A stretch of DNA of 64,000 bases. It comes from Micractinium sp. NFX-FRZ. Its lineage: Eukaryota; Chlorophyta; Trebouxiophyceae; Chlorellales; Chlorellaceae. Both the position numbers and the translations under genes were made by a program. The stretch spans positions 24,068 to 88,067 of the forward strand of contig JAPTJF010000255.1 in the NCBI GenBank assembly GCA_029339195.1. Direction: 5' to 3'. Numbering within the stretch: the first letter of the stretch is position 1; each line of letters begins with the position of its first letter. Positions 53,805-64,000 of this stretch are shown here, one piece after another. The notes below the pieces were generated by a model. That model had not been told where the DNA came from. It worked only from the letters and a program-made list of their open reading frames with translations, and made no database searches.

Positions 53805-54308
53805 TCATGACTTCAAGTTGGCGTAGCTTCTGGCAGGGGTAGCTTCCGTCCCGCCGCTCCGCCACAAGGGCGGGACTGCTTGCTGCCTTTCAACAGCGGC
53901 GCCGGGGCCACCTCCGTTGTTCAACCGCTCGCACATGGTCACTTCGTTTGAATTGGAGCCCTTATCGCCGGAAGGCGCTGGCTCCGCGTCGAACCCAGCC
54001 CAGCGGCCAACCAAGGCGCGCGTGCCGGCGATCGCCTTCTGTGTTAAACTCATGCAGAGGTAACACATGGAATTGGGGGCCACCAGGTTTTCTGCACTCC
54101 CCATGTTGCCCCGACGGCCTGTGCCGCGAGCTCTCGCCCAGTCCGCCGGCACGCTTCTGTGCATACAAGCTGCCCATTAGAGGTGAAAAAGGCGCTGACG
54201 CCGCGGCGGGGTGCAGCAAAAACCCTGCCGCCGCGTCTGGCGCCGCCGCCGCAGGCCCCCGTCCGTTCAATCCAGCAGTGCTCCTGTGCCTGCAGGTGCT
54301 GGGCGGGA
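53805..54308. other. Intergenic / possible 5' leader of the MFS gene
   Basis: An acceptor-like CTGCAG at about 54295 precedes the MFS ATG. A short upstream exon (ATGCAGAG then GTAACA, near 54052) would be in phase and add a few residues, so the gene may begin there. Nothing else was recognised. Confidence 0.35.
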
Positions 54309-56062
54309 ATGAGCGAGTCACGAGCCCGCACCACCATCCTCATCAACCTTGCATCAATCCTAGAAAAGTGAGGGTCAGGAGGGAGGGGGGGCAGCACCCT
54401 GGCTTGCCTGCCGCTCGCCGCGCGCTGCTCTGCATCCCTCTCGGTCAGGCTGAGGTTGGGTGGGGGCATTCAGAGGCCTCGGGCGCCTGCGTATACCTGC
54501 CATGTAGCCCCTGCTGGTCTCCAGCACGCGTGGCACTTGCCACCGCATCCGTCGCTGCCCCCGCAACCTGGCCATACACGGACCCGCGCCCCTTGCCCCC
54601 ATCGACCGAACCTGCCCACGCGCCCCCTGGGCCTGCACCCCATTGCCTCCTTCTGCCCCTCACAGATGCGACGAGCAGATCCTGCCGGCAGTGTACGCCT
54701 GGGTGGGGGCCTCGTTTGACGCCACCCCCACGCAGCTAGGGACCATCACGCTGGGGCGGGCGATGATGCAAGCGCTGTCCAGCCCCCTGGGTGGCGTGGC
54801 AGGTGGGGCTGGGCGAAGGGGGTGCAAGTTGAGTGGCAGGTGGGACTGGCCGGAGGAGGGTGTTATGTGAGTGGCACGTGGGGCATGCTTGGCCAAGGGC
54901 GTGGAGAGGGCGTGTGAGCCCGCCGCATGAGCTGCCAACATGCTGCCGCCCCTGGCCGCAAATGCCGGGGCGTGTGCTCAACGCGCCCACGGTGCAGACT
55001 CGCCCGGCGGTGCCTGCCTCTCGCCGGCCCTGCCCACCCCAGGCTCCCTCTCCTCGCCCTCCCTTTGCCTGCCTGCCAGGCACCTTGCGTTGGGGCAGGC
55101 CACCTCATGTCACGTGGCATCCTGTTGGCCATCACCTGCTGGCCGTGCACAGCTGGCGACCTCACTCTCACTGCCCCCTTCTCCTCCCCTGCTTTGCTTG
55201 CCCCTTCCACGCTCTGCACCTGACTTGTCAGCCGCGTCCCTTTCTTTCACTCCGCTGCCCCCTTCTCCCTGCCCCGCCTTGGGCGTTGCGTCCAGGCCAC
55301 TTCATGCCGCGTGGCACCGTGATTGCCATCGGCTGCTGGCTGTGGGCCACCATGACCTCCCTGTTTGCCCTCACCACCAGCCTGTGGGTGGCCATGCCCA
55401 TCTGCGCCATGAATGGAGTGGGTGAGTGGGTGGGTGGGTTGCCAAAGGGGGCGGTTGGGGGCCAGTGTGTGTGGGGTGAGTGGGGCGGCTGTGTGAGGCA
55501 GCCTGTGCCCCGAACCACCAGCCTGTGGGTAGCCATGCCCATCTCTATGCGAAATGAATGGAGTGGGTTTGTGATTGTTGAAGGGCAGGCGGGGTGGGTG
55601 GGTGAGTCTGGTTGTTGGGTGGGCGGGCTGAGTGCGCTCGCATCGCCAGCACCCTGCACCGCTGTGCGCATCTGCGCAAAGCACGGCACTCCACCCCCTC
55701 ACCTCCCCTTTCTCCCCATGTGTGCTGCCTCTCCCCCCGCAGGCCTGGCCCTGGTCATCCCCAACGTGCAGTCGCTCACAGCAGACTACTACCGCGCCTC
55801 GGCGCGCGGCCAGGCCTTTGGCACCCTATGGCTCACCATCTCCATCGGCGGCATGCTGGGCGCGCTGTACGCCACCAACATGGCGGCGCACACGCCGCTG
55901 GGCATCGAGGGCTGGCGCTTTGTGTTCTTTAGCGTGGCGGTGGCCAGGTGGGGGGTGGGGAGGTAGGGAGTGTGCGCATGAGAAGGTCGCAAGGAGGACA
56001 GCGATGTGCGGGGGATGGGCGGAAAGCAGGATTGCGGGTTGATGAATGACACTGGGCAAAAG

Positions 56063-56105
<43 letters not shown>

Positions 56106-59100
56106 CGTACGCATGCCGCCGCCGCAGTGGAGCGCCCGTTCCATTCTGGCACTCCACTCAGCCACCGCCGCCTCGCCCTCCCACACCCCGCCCTCTGCTC
56201 TTGCTCCCTCCACCCATGCCCTGCAGCGCCCTGGCGGGCCTGCTGAACTACCTGTTTGTTGAGGACCCCACCTTCAAGCGGCAGAAGCGGCCCCAGGCAG
56301 CCCAGCAGCGGCAGGGCCGGCAGGGGCACGAGGCGCTGCCCTTCTCAGATGAGAAGCTGGAGAACGGTGGGCTGGGGCCGGAGGACAGCAGCAACCTTGG
56401 CAGCGGCGGCGGCAGCGGCGGCAGCGGCGGCGGTGGCGGCCTTGCCAGCGGCACCTCGGGAGGGCCAGGTGTTGAGGAGAAGCTGGGGGCGACGCTGCGG
56501 CGGCTGGCGGGGGAGGTGGCGGGGGTGATGAGGATTCCGACATTTGGCATCATCATCGTGCAGGTGGGCTGTGCTTGTTTGCTTGCTTGCCTGCTTGCTT
56601 GCTTGCTTGCTTGCTTGGGTGTCACAGTGTATGCAGTATGTGCGCAACAGGGGTTGGCACTGGCATCATCATGATCCAGGGGCACCGTATCGGCATCATA
56701 CGATCCAGGGTGGAGCGCCTGCATGTGCTGCCAACTGTTCTAGCTTTGTCCTGGGGCAGCAGATCTTTGGAATCTTCCGGGGTGGGACGATGGGCCTGTT
56801 GTGCACCGCTTGCAGCCTGGTGGCCTTCAAACCCCAAGTGCTGCCTGCCTGCTCTGCGGTGCGTCCTGCGCCCGCCCATGGGCACCACAGCCGCTCGGCG
56901 CCCGGTTTGTCGCCGCCTGCGCACCATCCATTCACTCACGCCGCTCCCTCGAGCCCTGCCTGGCCAACTTGTTATCCTGCAGGGCATCGTGGGCTCTGTG
57001 CCCTACGCCTCCCTCATCTTCCTCACCCTCTACTTCCAGGCAAGTGGCGGGGGCGGGGCGGGGACGGGAGCACCGGCACGGGCACCGTGGCAGGCATTCC
57101 CCGAGGGGCAGGGAGCTTGGACCCGCTGTTCAGCCAGCGTGCTCCCTCCCCTTCCGCCCAGGCCACCTGCTTGGCAGCGCCCTTGATTCCCCATGGAGGC
57201 AAAGCATGAGCATGCTACTCAGCATGGGGGCCCTCGTGGGTGCTGCCTGCGGAAAGTAGGGCCATTTCCAACGCCACTCCCGCTGCTGCTGCTGCTGCTG
57301 CCCCTGCCCCCCACCCCACCCGCCCGCCTGCAGCTCATGGGGATGACCAACTTTGATGCCTCACTGCTGGTGGCACTGTACCTAGCGGGTGGGTGGGCCG
57401 GGCGGGCAGGCGGGTGTGGGCCAGGGTGCGTGGCTGGATGGTATGCTGAGAAGCTTGCCCACTCGTGTATGTGTGTGATGGTGTGGGCCCGCCATGCTTG
57501 CGGCGTGGGCCCTTCGGCAGCAGCAAAATCACACTGTGGTACGCCCGGCTTGGCCGCGCTGTCACCGTACCGCGCCTCGCCGCACCACAGCGCCCCCAGC
57601 GCGCCCCCCGCCCTGCTGCCACGCTTGCTTGCGCCCGCCACTCGCTCGTGCCCGCCTGCAGGCGGCGGCGTGGGGGGGCTGCTGGGTGGCTTCATCGGCG
57701 ACCGCGCGGCGGGGCGCTTCCCAGACCACGGCCGCATTGTGGCCACCCAGTTCAGCGTGATCATAGGGGTGCCCTTCAGCTTCCTCCTCTTCAAGGTGGG
57801 GTGGTCAGGTAGGGGTGGATGGGTTGGCCAGAGGTGGGAGAGCTGCGGTACATACAGCTTGCAAGGAGCAGGGGCCGAAAAAGCTGAGCTGGCAATTGTC
57901 AAAGTACAGTCCCACTTGCCCACCCCTTGGTTGTCTGTTTACCGCGCCCTCCCTCCCTCTGCCCATCCGCCAATCCACAGGGCCTGCCCATGGATGGGGA
58001 GCCAGCCACGGTGTGGCTCTACCGCGCCGTCATCACCTCGTTTGCGGTGCTCACCGCCTGGCCCGCCCCCTGCTGCAACAACCCGGCGTTTGCCGAGATC
58101 GTGCCGCCCGCACAGCGCAACCTGATCTACGCCTTTGACAGATGCTTCGAAGGTGGGTGAGGTGTGTGTGTGTGTGCGGGCGGGGGCAAGCGTGCCGCCG
58201 CCTGAGCAGCGCAACATGGCTGCTGCTTCTAGGCCTAGGGCGGTTTGTGTGGGTGTGGGACTGCGTGATTATATGTCCAAAAGAAGAAGCCGTCGAGGGT
58301 GGAGGCACATTTCACGCAGGTTTGATGTGCGCCACAGCGGCTGCTCAGCCTGCCTGCACTCAGGTGGTATGTGCGCCTGGGGCCGAACCCACCCACAGTA
58401 AGCCAGGCGCACGGTGATCTTCTGCCCTCCTCTCCTGACAACTCGGCCACCCGCTCACCCAGCCACCCACCCCTCATCCCTCATCCCACCCCCCTCTGGC
58501 GGCACCGCGCAGGCGCCATGGCGGCGTGCTCCGCGCCCCTGGTAGGGCTGCTGGCCCAGCGCTGGTTTGGCTTCAGCGGCGCCTCCACGGTGACCGGCAA
58601 TGCTGACCTGGATCTGAAGAATGCCCGGGCCATGGGCTCCGCCCTGCTGGCCTTCACCACCAGTGAGTGTGTGTGCGTTGCTGCTGGCATAGCAAATTGT
58701 CAAAGTTTTGTGTGGGGTGGGAGGACGTGCAAGTGGCTCACATCCAATTCGTTGCCCTGTCTGATTGGGACGGTTCGAAGCAGCCGAAACTAGGCCGCGG
58801 GCTGTGCGCTGCTGGCATTTGTCGCGGGCACCAGCAAGGGAGAGGGTGAGGGCGGGTCGGGGCGGGCGCAGGGCGCTGGGTGGCGGCGGGCGGCTGCGTC
58901 CACCACAAGTGCTGTGCCTGCGGTTTGGAGCACCCACACCCTGTTTGGAGCACCGCCTGCATGCCTGCTCCCACTGCCCTGCCTTGCCATCCCTGCACCC
59001 CACCCAGCCGCCAATCCTGCTACCCCCTGCCCCTCCTGCCTCACAGCATCACTCAATACCGTGCCTTCCTCATTCCGGGCCCCATTCAACCCCCCACTCT

Positions 59101-59888
59101 ACCCCTCCCGCCTTCCGTCCTGCAGTTCCCTGGACCTTTTGCTTCTTCATGTACAGCGGCCTGCACATGACATACCCCAAGGACCGGCGCCGCGCCCTGG
59201 ACCGCCAGCGGTCCTCTGGGCAGCATGAGTTCCACTATGACGTGGACGGTGAGCGCAGCGAACCCCATCTGCTGCACTGCTACAGCGGGTTACGGGAAAC
59301 GGCGTGCAGGCTGATGCACGCAGACAAACAAATTGGTTGAGGGAGGGAGGGTGGGAGGGAGGCCTGTGAGTTCCAGCTGACAACCTCTCTGCCTCTGTGT
59401 GGGAGGCAGCAGGTGCCGGGAGCTGCGGCACACATGATGCTCTGCTCAAGGTCACGTGAGGGCCCTCGCTAACTGTTTGCACCCCTACCCGTCCACTTCC
59501 ATGCGGGTCAGGGCTGTCTCCACCACTAGAAGCCCCCCATGCATCTGGCTGCCTCTCAAGTGCACGCTCGCCCGAGCGGCACCCACCATGCCCCTGCACT
59601 GCGCCGCCCCGCCGCCCCTCCCTCACCCGCGCACGCCGCTTCCCCCCTGTCGCAGCGGCGGCAGCGGCAGCGGCAGAGGAGGTTGTACCGCTGCGGGTGA
59701 CTGAGCGGCAGCGCCAGAGCCCTACTCGGCGTGGCAGCAGCACAGGCTGGCTGTCAGACCCGTGGGTGACCCAGCTGCAGCAGCAGCAGCAGCAGCAGGC
59801 AGGTGGGGAGCCGGGTGGCGGCGACCCCGCAGCCGCCATGCGGCGCAGCAGCAGCGACCGGCTGCCGTACAGCACGCGCCGCCCATGA
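54309..59888 (+). CDS. Major facilitator superfamily transporter (12 exons)
   Basis: Exons: 54309-54367, 54666-54802, 55296-55421, 55743-55947, 56227-56563, 56983-57039, 57334-57388, 57662-57795, 57981-58152, 58513-58662, 59126-59248, 59656-59888; phases agree (595 aa). Membrane helices are visible in both halves (IAIGCWLWATMTSLFALTTS, GTLWLTISIGGMLGALY, YASLIFLTLYFQ, GVGGLLGGFIGD, PWTFCFFMYSGLHMTYP). The loop motif GxxxDR occurs as GGFIGDRAAGRFPDHGR and in the first half as GVAGHFMPRG. A Gly/Ser-rich central loop (~220-270) separates the halves, and the C-terminal tail is charged and Gln-rich. The pattern resembles spinster-like/plant MFS carriers of unknown substrate. Exon 6 uses a GC donor (CAG then GCAAGT). 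Introns 2, 3 and 5 contain copies of neighbouring exons. A small upstream exon may exist. Confidence 0.85.
55083..55170 (+). repeat. Pseudo-exon: copy of MFS exon 3 in the preceding intron
   Basis: AGGCCACCTCATGTCACGTG and following bases translate as GHLMSRGILLAITCW, mirroring the true exon 3 GHFMPRGTVIAIGCW at 55295. It includes a CAG/AG acceptor-like border and is about 200 bases upstream. Confidence 0.85.
55512..55570 (+). repeat. Intronic copy of MFS exon 3 end with donor region
   Basis: ACCACCAGCCTGTGGGTAGC then CATGCCCATCT and AATGGAGTGGG repeat the exon 3 end (55374-55423) with small changes, one intron downstream. Confidence 0.85.
56064..56104 (+). repeat. Long poly-G tract in MFS intron
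   Basis: About 39 consecutive G on the sense strand of intron 4. Length may be uncertain because such runs are hard to sequence. Confidence 0.85.
56577..56617 (+). repeat. TTGC tetranucleotide repeat
   Basis: Repeated TTGC/CTGC units immediately after the MFS exon 5 donor, followed by two degenerate copies of the exon end near 56650-56715. Confidence 0.8.
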
Positions 59889-61147
59889 GGCTCCCTGCTG
59901 GTGCCCCTCTGTCCTTGCTAGTGCAGCCACCTCGTTCGCCTGCGCGCCACCATGCCCGCTGCCCTCCCCCGCAAGCTCGGGTCCACCCCTCCTTGGCATG
60001 ACCCTGCTCTCCGCTGTTGTTTTTACTGGTGTTTTTGCTGTTGTGAGGCCCACAGCGCCCGCCGCGAGTGTACCACCCTCATGTGTGCCCTGAAACCCTA
60101 CACCCTGCTGTGCCCAGTGAGCATCACCACCCTCCCAACACCTTGCCATACCACACTACTCTCCCACTGCCCCCATCCGCCATCTGCAAACCCAACACTT
60201 GCTCAACCCAAGCACGGCCGGCACACGCAAATCGCCTGCATGAAGCCTGTAGGTGGCTCACATTGCTCAAATGCTGACCTTGAGCTGGCACCAGCTGTCA
60301 CCAACTGTGCAAGTGCCTAGTAGGTAACGTTAACGCTGCTGCTGGGCTCTACTCTCGTGAGATCACACCCAGCATAACGGAGAGGGGTGCACAGGAGAGG
60401 CTGGAGCAGGGCAGCGCTGCCAGCAGCTAGCTAGCAGCAGCTAGCAGCAGGCAACGCCGTGGTTCCACTTGCTTGCGGAGCACCCCCCGCTCTGCACAGC
60501 CTCCTCCCGCCTCCCCACGAGCGGCAGCGGGGAGGGCGGCGCCTCAAGCAAGGTGCCCTGTAGGTCCGAGTTGGGCCGCACGCTGCGCCTGCTGTGATTC
60601 TTGTCGGCTTCGCTTTGAGCATGCAACTTCATTTCGGGCATGCCTGCCCACGCCTGCTGTGCGACGCCTCCGGAGGGATCCCTTTCCCATCACGCTGCCT
60701 CCCGCCTGGCGTCACACAGCTTGCCTTCACACTTCTCGCTCACTGAAGGTTGAGATCTCATTGATACATCCAGAGTATGAATCAACAGACACTCAGCATG
60801 ACAACTAAACAGCATGACAAGTTACCATAAACCATCTCCTGTCACCGGTAGCAGGGGCGGGATAAGGCAGTATGGCTCCTCACCACGCATTGGGCTAGGC
60901 ATGCCACGCAAAGCATGCCACGCAAAGCATGCCACGGAAAGCAAAAAGCAAAGCCACGGGGCACTGGCTGCCAAAGGCATGCCAGTGCCGCCATTGGAGA
61001 AAATGGCCCTTCACGTGAAGGGCGTGTGTGCACACTGCCCGACAGAGCACTCGACCGACTGCTCAGGTGTGCAGCCTGCCAGCCACATCAGGCGGAGATC
61101 CTGCTGCATCCCAGGCGTCCCCGGGACTGTTACGAATGTGCAGCCGG
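59889..61147. other. Convergent intergenic region
   Basis: Between the MFS stop (plus) and the stop of the proline-rich exon-array gene (minus). It contains a GCTAGCAGCA-rich stretch near 60425-60455 and a 14-base tandem repeat at 60899. No gene was recognised. Confidence 0.4.
60899..60942. repeat. Tandem repeat, ~14-base unit
   Basis: Three copies of GCATGCCACGCAAA-like units. Confidence 0.85.
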
Positions 61148-64000
61148 CTAGATCAGGCGGCGCCTCGGAGTCGGCGGCGGACGGGGGCTGGGAGGCCTGC
61201 AGAAGGAAGGGCGGAGGAATGCGCCCTTGGGCGTGGGTTGAGGGCACACGCAAAGATGTGGGGCCCATGCATGGGGGGGCGAGCGTCCTGCAACCACCCC
61301 ACGGATGAATGCAAGCTGAGCTTGCCAGGGCCACGGCATGCCAAATGCAGATGCGGTCATAGGCCGGCCCAGCTGCAATTGCATGTGGCACCAACACCCC
61401 GCCATCAAACGCACCCCCCTGTGCACACCTGGGCCTGGGAGGGGGCGGAGGCCTGGGGGGCGGTGGCTTGGGAGGCGGCGGCTTGGGACTGCGCCAGTGG
61501 GGCAGGGGCAGTGGTCAGTTAGGCCGGCACGGCACTTTAAAAAACGGTTGAGCGAAGGGGCGTGTGTACCCATGTTGCAGAAACACAGGGGGTCGGCGCA
61601 ATCACGTAGAGGCATAATGATGACGAGCGCTCGCTCTTGTCGGTCGGCTTGGAGGGTCTGGGGTTGCAAGAACGTTGCGGGGCGGTGCTGCTCCCCAAAG
61701 GGAAACATCGCGCAATGCACGGGCGGGTGATTGCACCAAGCCAGCCGACAGTTTGATGAGAGAGAGAAGGTCCCGACTTGGGCAGGATTCGAGCAGCTGT
61801 GTGGAATGCCCTTGCCTACTGCTGGCTGCCAGCTGCGGGTCTCATGCTGTGGTATTGCGAGCTGTCGCAGCGCTCACGCTGCCCGCACCTGGGGCTGGGA
61901 GGGCGAGGTGAAGGGGGCTTGGGGGAGGGAGGTTTGGGGGACGGCGGAGAGGGGCGAGGGGGCGGCGGTGGTGGAGGCGGCTTGGGACTGCAAGAGAGGA
62001 TGTCACAGTCAGGCCCGGATCGCTTGAGGGAGCGACGTGGTAGTCTTCCCTCCCCCAAGGCCAAGAATAATACACGGGCGTGGGTTGAGGAAACCAGCGG
62101 AGCAAGCCAACCAAAGGCGTGCATGAGCCTTGCTGTCCCCGCTGGTATGTGAAATCATGTGGTCAAGCTGATTTTTGTCCCCTCCCCCCCCCCAATAGTG
62201 TCCTCTCGACCTCTCAAGTGCGATGCTGAATCAGAAGTGACATGGGGGCAGCATTGTTTGCAGACTCACCTGGGGCTAGGAGGTTTGGGGGACGGCGGAG
62301 AGGGGCGAGGGGGAGGTGGCCTGGGAGGGGGCGGCTTCGGAGGCGGGGGCTTGGGGCTGCAACGGCCACGGGTGGGGGCGGTCGGGCAGGGCATCCCAGT
62401 GGGCAGAAGGGGTTTAGAACCAGTGGTGTGTGGGTCGGGGCTCTGGTACACAGCACATTGGTCTACAGGACGACTGCAGGGGCAGCTAGCGATGGGAGCA
62501 CCTTGGCAGCTGTAGGGCGGTGGCGCAAAGTAAGACCGTAAGCTGAGCCAAAAGGGACATGTGCAGAGTAAGGGCACCACCAATGCAGTTTCGCGCCCGC
62601 ACCTGGGGCTAGGCGGGCGAGGTGAAGGGGGCTTGGGGGAGGGAGGTTTGGGGGACGGCGGAGAGGGGCGAGGGGGAGGTGGCCTGGGAGGCGGCGGCTT
62701 CGGAGGCGGCGGCTTGGGGCTGCAAGGGCCAAGGGCGGGGGCGCCGGGCAGGGGCGCCCCGTGGGAAGAAGGTCTTGGGGTCAGCAAGCGGTGCGGGCTG
62801 GAGATTCGGGGGCACATATGAGACCTATCGCCTAGGGAGCAGCATGGCCGCCGACAGGTAGTTGGTGCAGGAGTGCCTCTTGATGAGAGTGATGAGGACT
62901 CAACGAGGAGGACACTTGGACAGGCGTAGGGGAGGTGCAGAGATCTGGGCCACAACCCGAAGGCGTGACTCCGAAAAGCTGGGAGGTTGTTGATCAACCT
63001 CATGAGTTCAGCGGCGCAAGGCAGCTGTGCAGCGTGCGGCCAAACCTGGGGCTGGGTGGGCGAGGTGGTGGGGGACTCGGCGGGCGTGGGCGTGGCGGCG
63101 GTGGGGAAGGTGGACGTGGGCGCGGGGGAGATGGCAAAGGCGGGTTTGGCCTGACGCACAGGGAGAGGGGCAGGCATGTCAGCACGGGCGGTTGCTGCAT
63201 GAAGGAGGTGGTGGAGTGCCTCCTTTGCTGCCGCATGCCGCCAAGAGTGGCAAACCGCATCTGCCGTTGACAACTCCGCGCCCCCTGTACCACCCATCAC
63301 CCCTTGAGACCCCGCCCCCCACCCCATCTCCCAAAACCTCCCCCACCCTCACAACAGTCCCGTACAAAACGCAATTCATGTGTACAGCAACCTCTCCCTA
63401 CCCTTGTTTATGCATCTTTTCCCCCCCAGCCCAAGCTGCCCCTTGGGGGTCTGTATCGCAAGTTTCATTGCGGAGAAACGGACTGTAAACACAAACAAGC
63501 AAATAAGCAAGCAGCGGCAGCACTTGCAATCCAGACCTGGGGGTGGGAGGTGGAGGCGCCGGGGAGGGAGGTTTGGGAAGGGGAGGGCTCGGACGCGGTG
63601 GTGGCGGCGAAGGTGGGCGCGGGCGGGGCTGGGGAGGTGGAGGTGGATTGGGCCTGCGGACATTGCACCAAGATGTGAGGCAACAGGTCGGCAAGAAGCG
63701 CTCGGCACGCATCAATTCGCAGGGATCATGCACCGCGTACCGGGGTGCCGCATCACACATGCAAGCCACGCCTTACCTTGGGCTGGGTGGGGGTGGCTTG
63801 GGGGGCGGAGGCTTGGGTGGAGGCGGGCTCGGGGCTGGAGGAGGCGGACTGGGCCTGCGAGGTGCGTGGGGTGGGTGGGTGGGTGGGCAAGCTTTGGGCA
63901 AGTGCAGGTGCAGCAGTACATGGCATGTACTGTCTCATGTCATGGTGCCATGCACTTCCACATGTGCAAATGGCAGACTCTGTCGGACTCCATTCGAGGT
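61148..64000 (-). CDS. Proline-rich (SPPPP) extracellular-matrix-type protein, modular exon array, 5' end outside the window
   Basis: At least eight minus-strand exons: 63854-63777, 63653-63537, 63150-63046, 62719-62603, 62356-62270, 61987-61889, 61488-61429, 61196-61148. Every internal exon starts with the last base of a split Ser/Arg codon, ends AG, has a length divisible by three (60-117 bases) and is phase 2 at both ends, so any of them can be skipped or duplicated without breaking frame. They encode SPKPPPPKPPPPRP and SPPSPKPPSPRPPSP runs typical of hydroxyproline-rich wall proteins (pherophorin-like). The last exon ends RPPPTPRRRLI then TAG at 61150-61148. One intron (62602-62357, 246 bases) is open in the same frame and Cys-rich, so it may be retained as coding. 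The gene's N-terminal domains lie beyond the right edge. Confidence 0.75.

Noticed and set aside
60895..61000. Repeats suggestive of a CRISPR or mobile-element end
   Set aside because: Only three short degenerate units without spacers, terminal inverted repeats or a transposase.

Overview
The window is nuclear DNA of a GC-rich green alga, most likely a trebouxiophyte of the Chlorellaceae (Chlorella/Micractinium type). This rests on very GC-rich coding sequence, many short GT-AG introns with a few GC-AG, TGTAA motifs downstream of stop codons, a plant-type L-galactonolactone dehydrogenase, a plastid-type J-domain/ferredoxin protein, hydroxyproline-rich wall proteins and a type I polyketide synthase fragment. 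All genes were assembled by eye: exon joins were accepted when GT/GC-AG borders, codon phase and protein-family identity agreed. CDS coordinates give the coding span; exon coordinates are in the evidence text.

Layout. 0.4-6.6 kb: mitochondrial GLDH (last step of ascorbate synthesis), then a small two-helix membrane protein, both plus strand. 7.5-12.2 kb: chalcone-isomerase-like protein and isoprenylcysteine methyltransferase, both minus; the latter shares a 237-base divergent promoter with ribosomal protein eL19 (12.5-15.2 kb, plus). 15.8-19.8 kb: chloroplast J-domain/ferredoxin protein (plus). 20.8-22.6 kb: asparaginase family (minus). 23.3-26.5 kb: a patch of broken genes, an LRR fragment (minus) abutting a truncated ketosynthase-dehydratase fragment (plus). 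27.1-28.8 kb: RING-finger protein (plus). 29.4-31.1 kb: calmodulin (minus). 32.1-40.1 kb: COPII coat SEC23 (minus), sharing a divergent promoter with the corepressor SIN3 (40.5-50.8 kb, plus). 51.5-53.7 kb: membrane-anchored proline-rich wall protein. 54.3-59.9 kb: MFS transporter. 61.1-64 kb: a second proline-rich gene (minus), built from repeated phase-2 exons and running off the right edge. These are unrelated housekeeping and surface functions, not an operon or pathway cluster.

The most unusual feature is structural. In at least six genes, introns contain imperfect copies of the neighbouring exon end together with its splice site: GLDH, the J/ferredoxin gene, asparaginase, SEC23, SIN3 and the MFS gene. 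These look like tandem duplications of exon-intron junctions that have since decayed, and some could still act as decoy or alternative splice sites. Other notable points are microexons of 5 and 9 bases (eL19, calmodulin), two genes whose first coding exon is only the ATG, five GC-AG introns, NAGNAG acceptors in SIN3, an open in-frame intron carrying a long CAG/CGG repeat, and an HVD in place of the HPD motif in the J domain. No rRNA, tRNA, CRISPR array or intact transposon was recognised.
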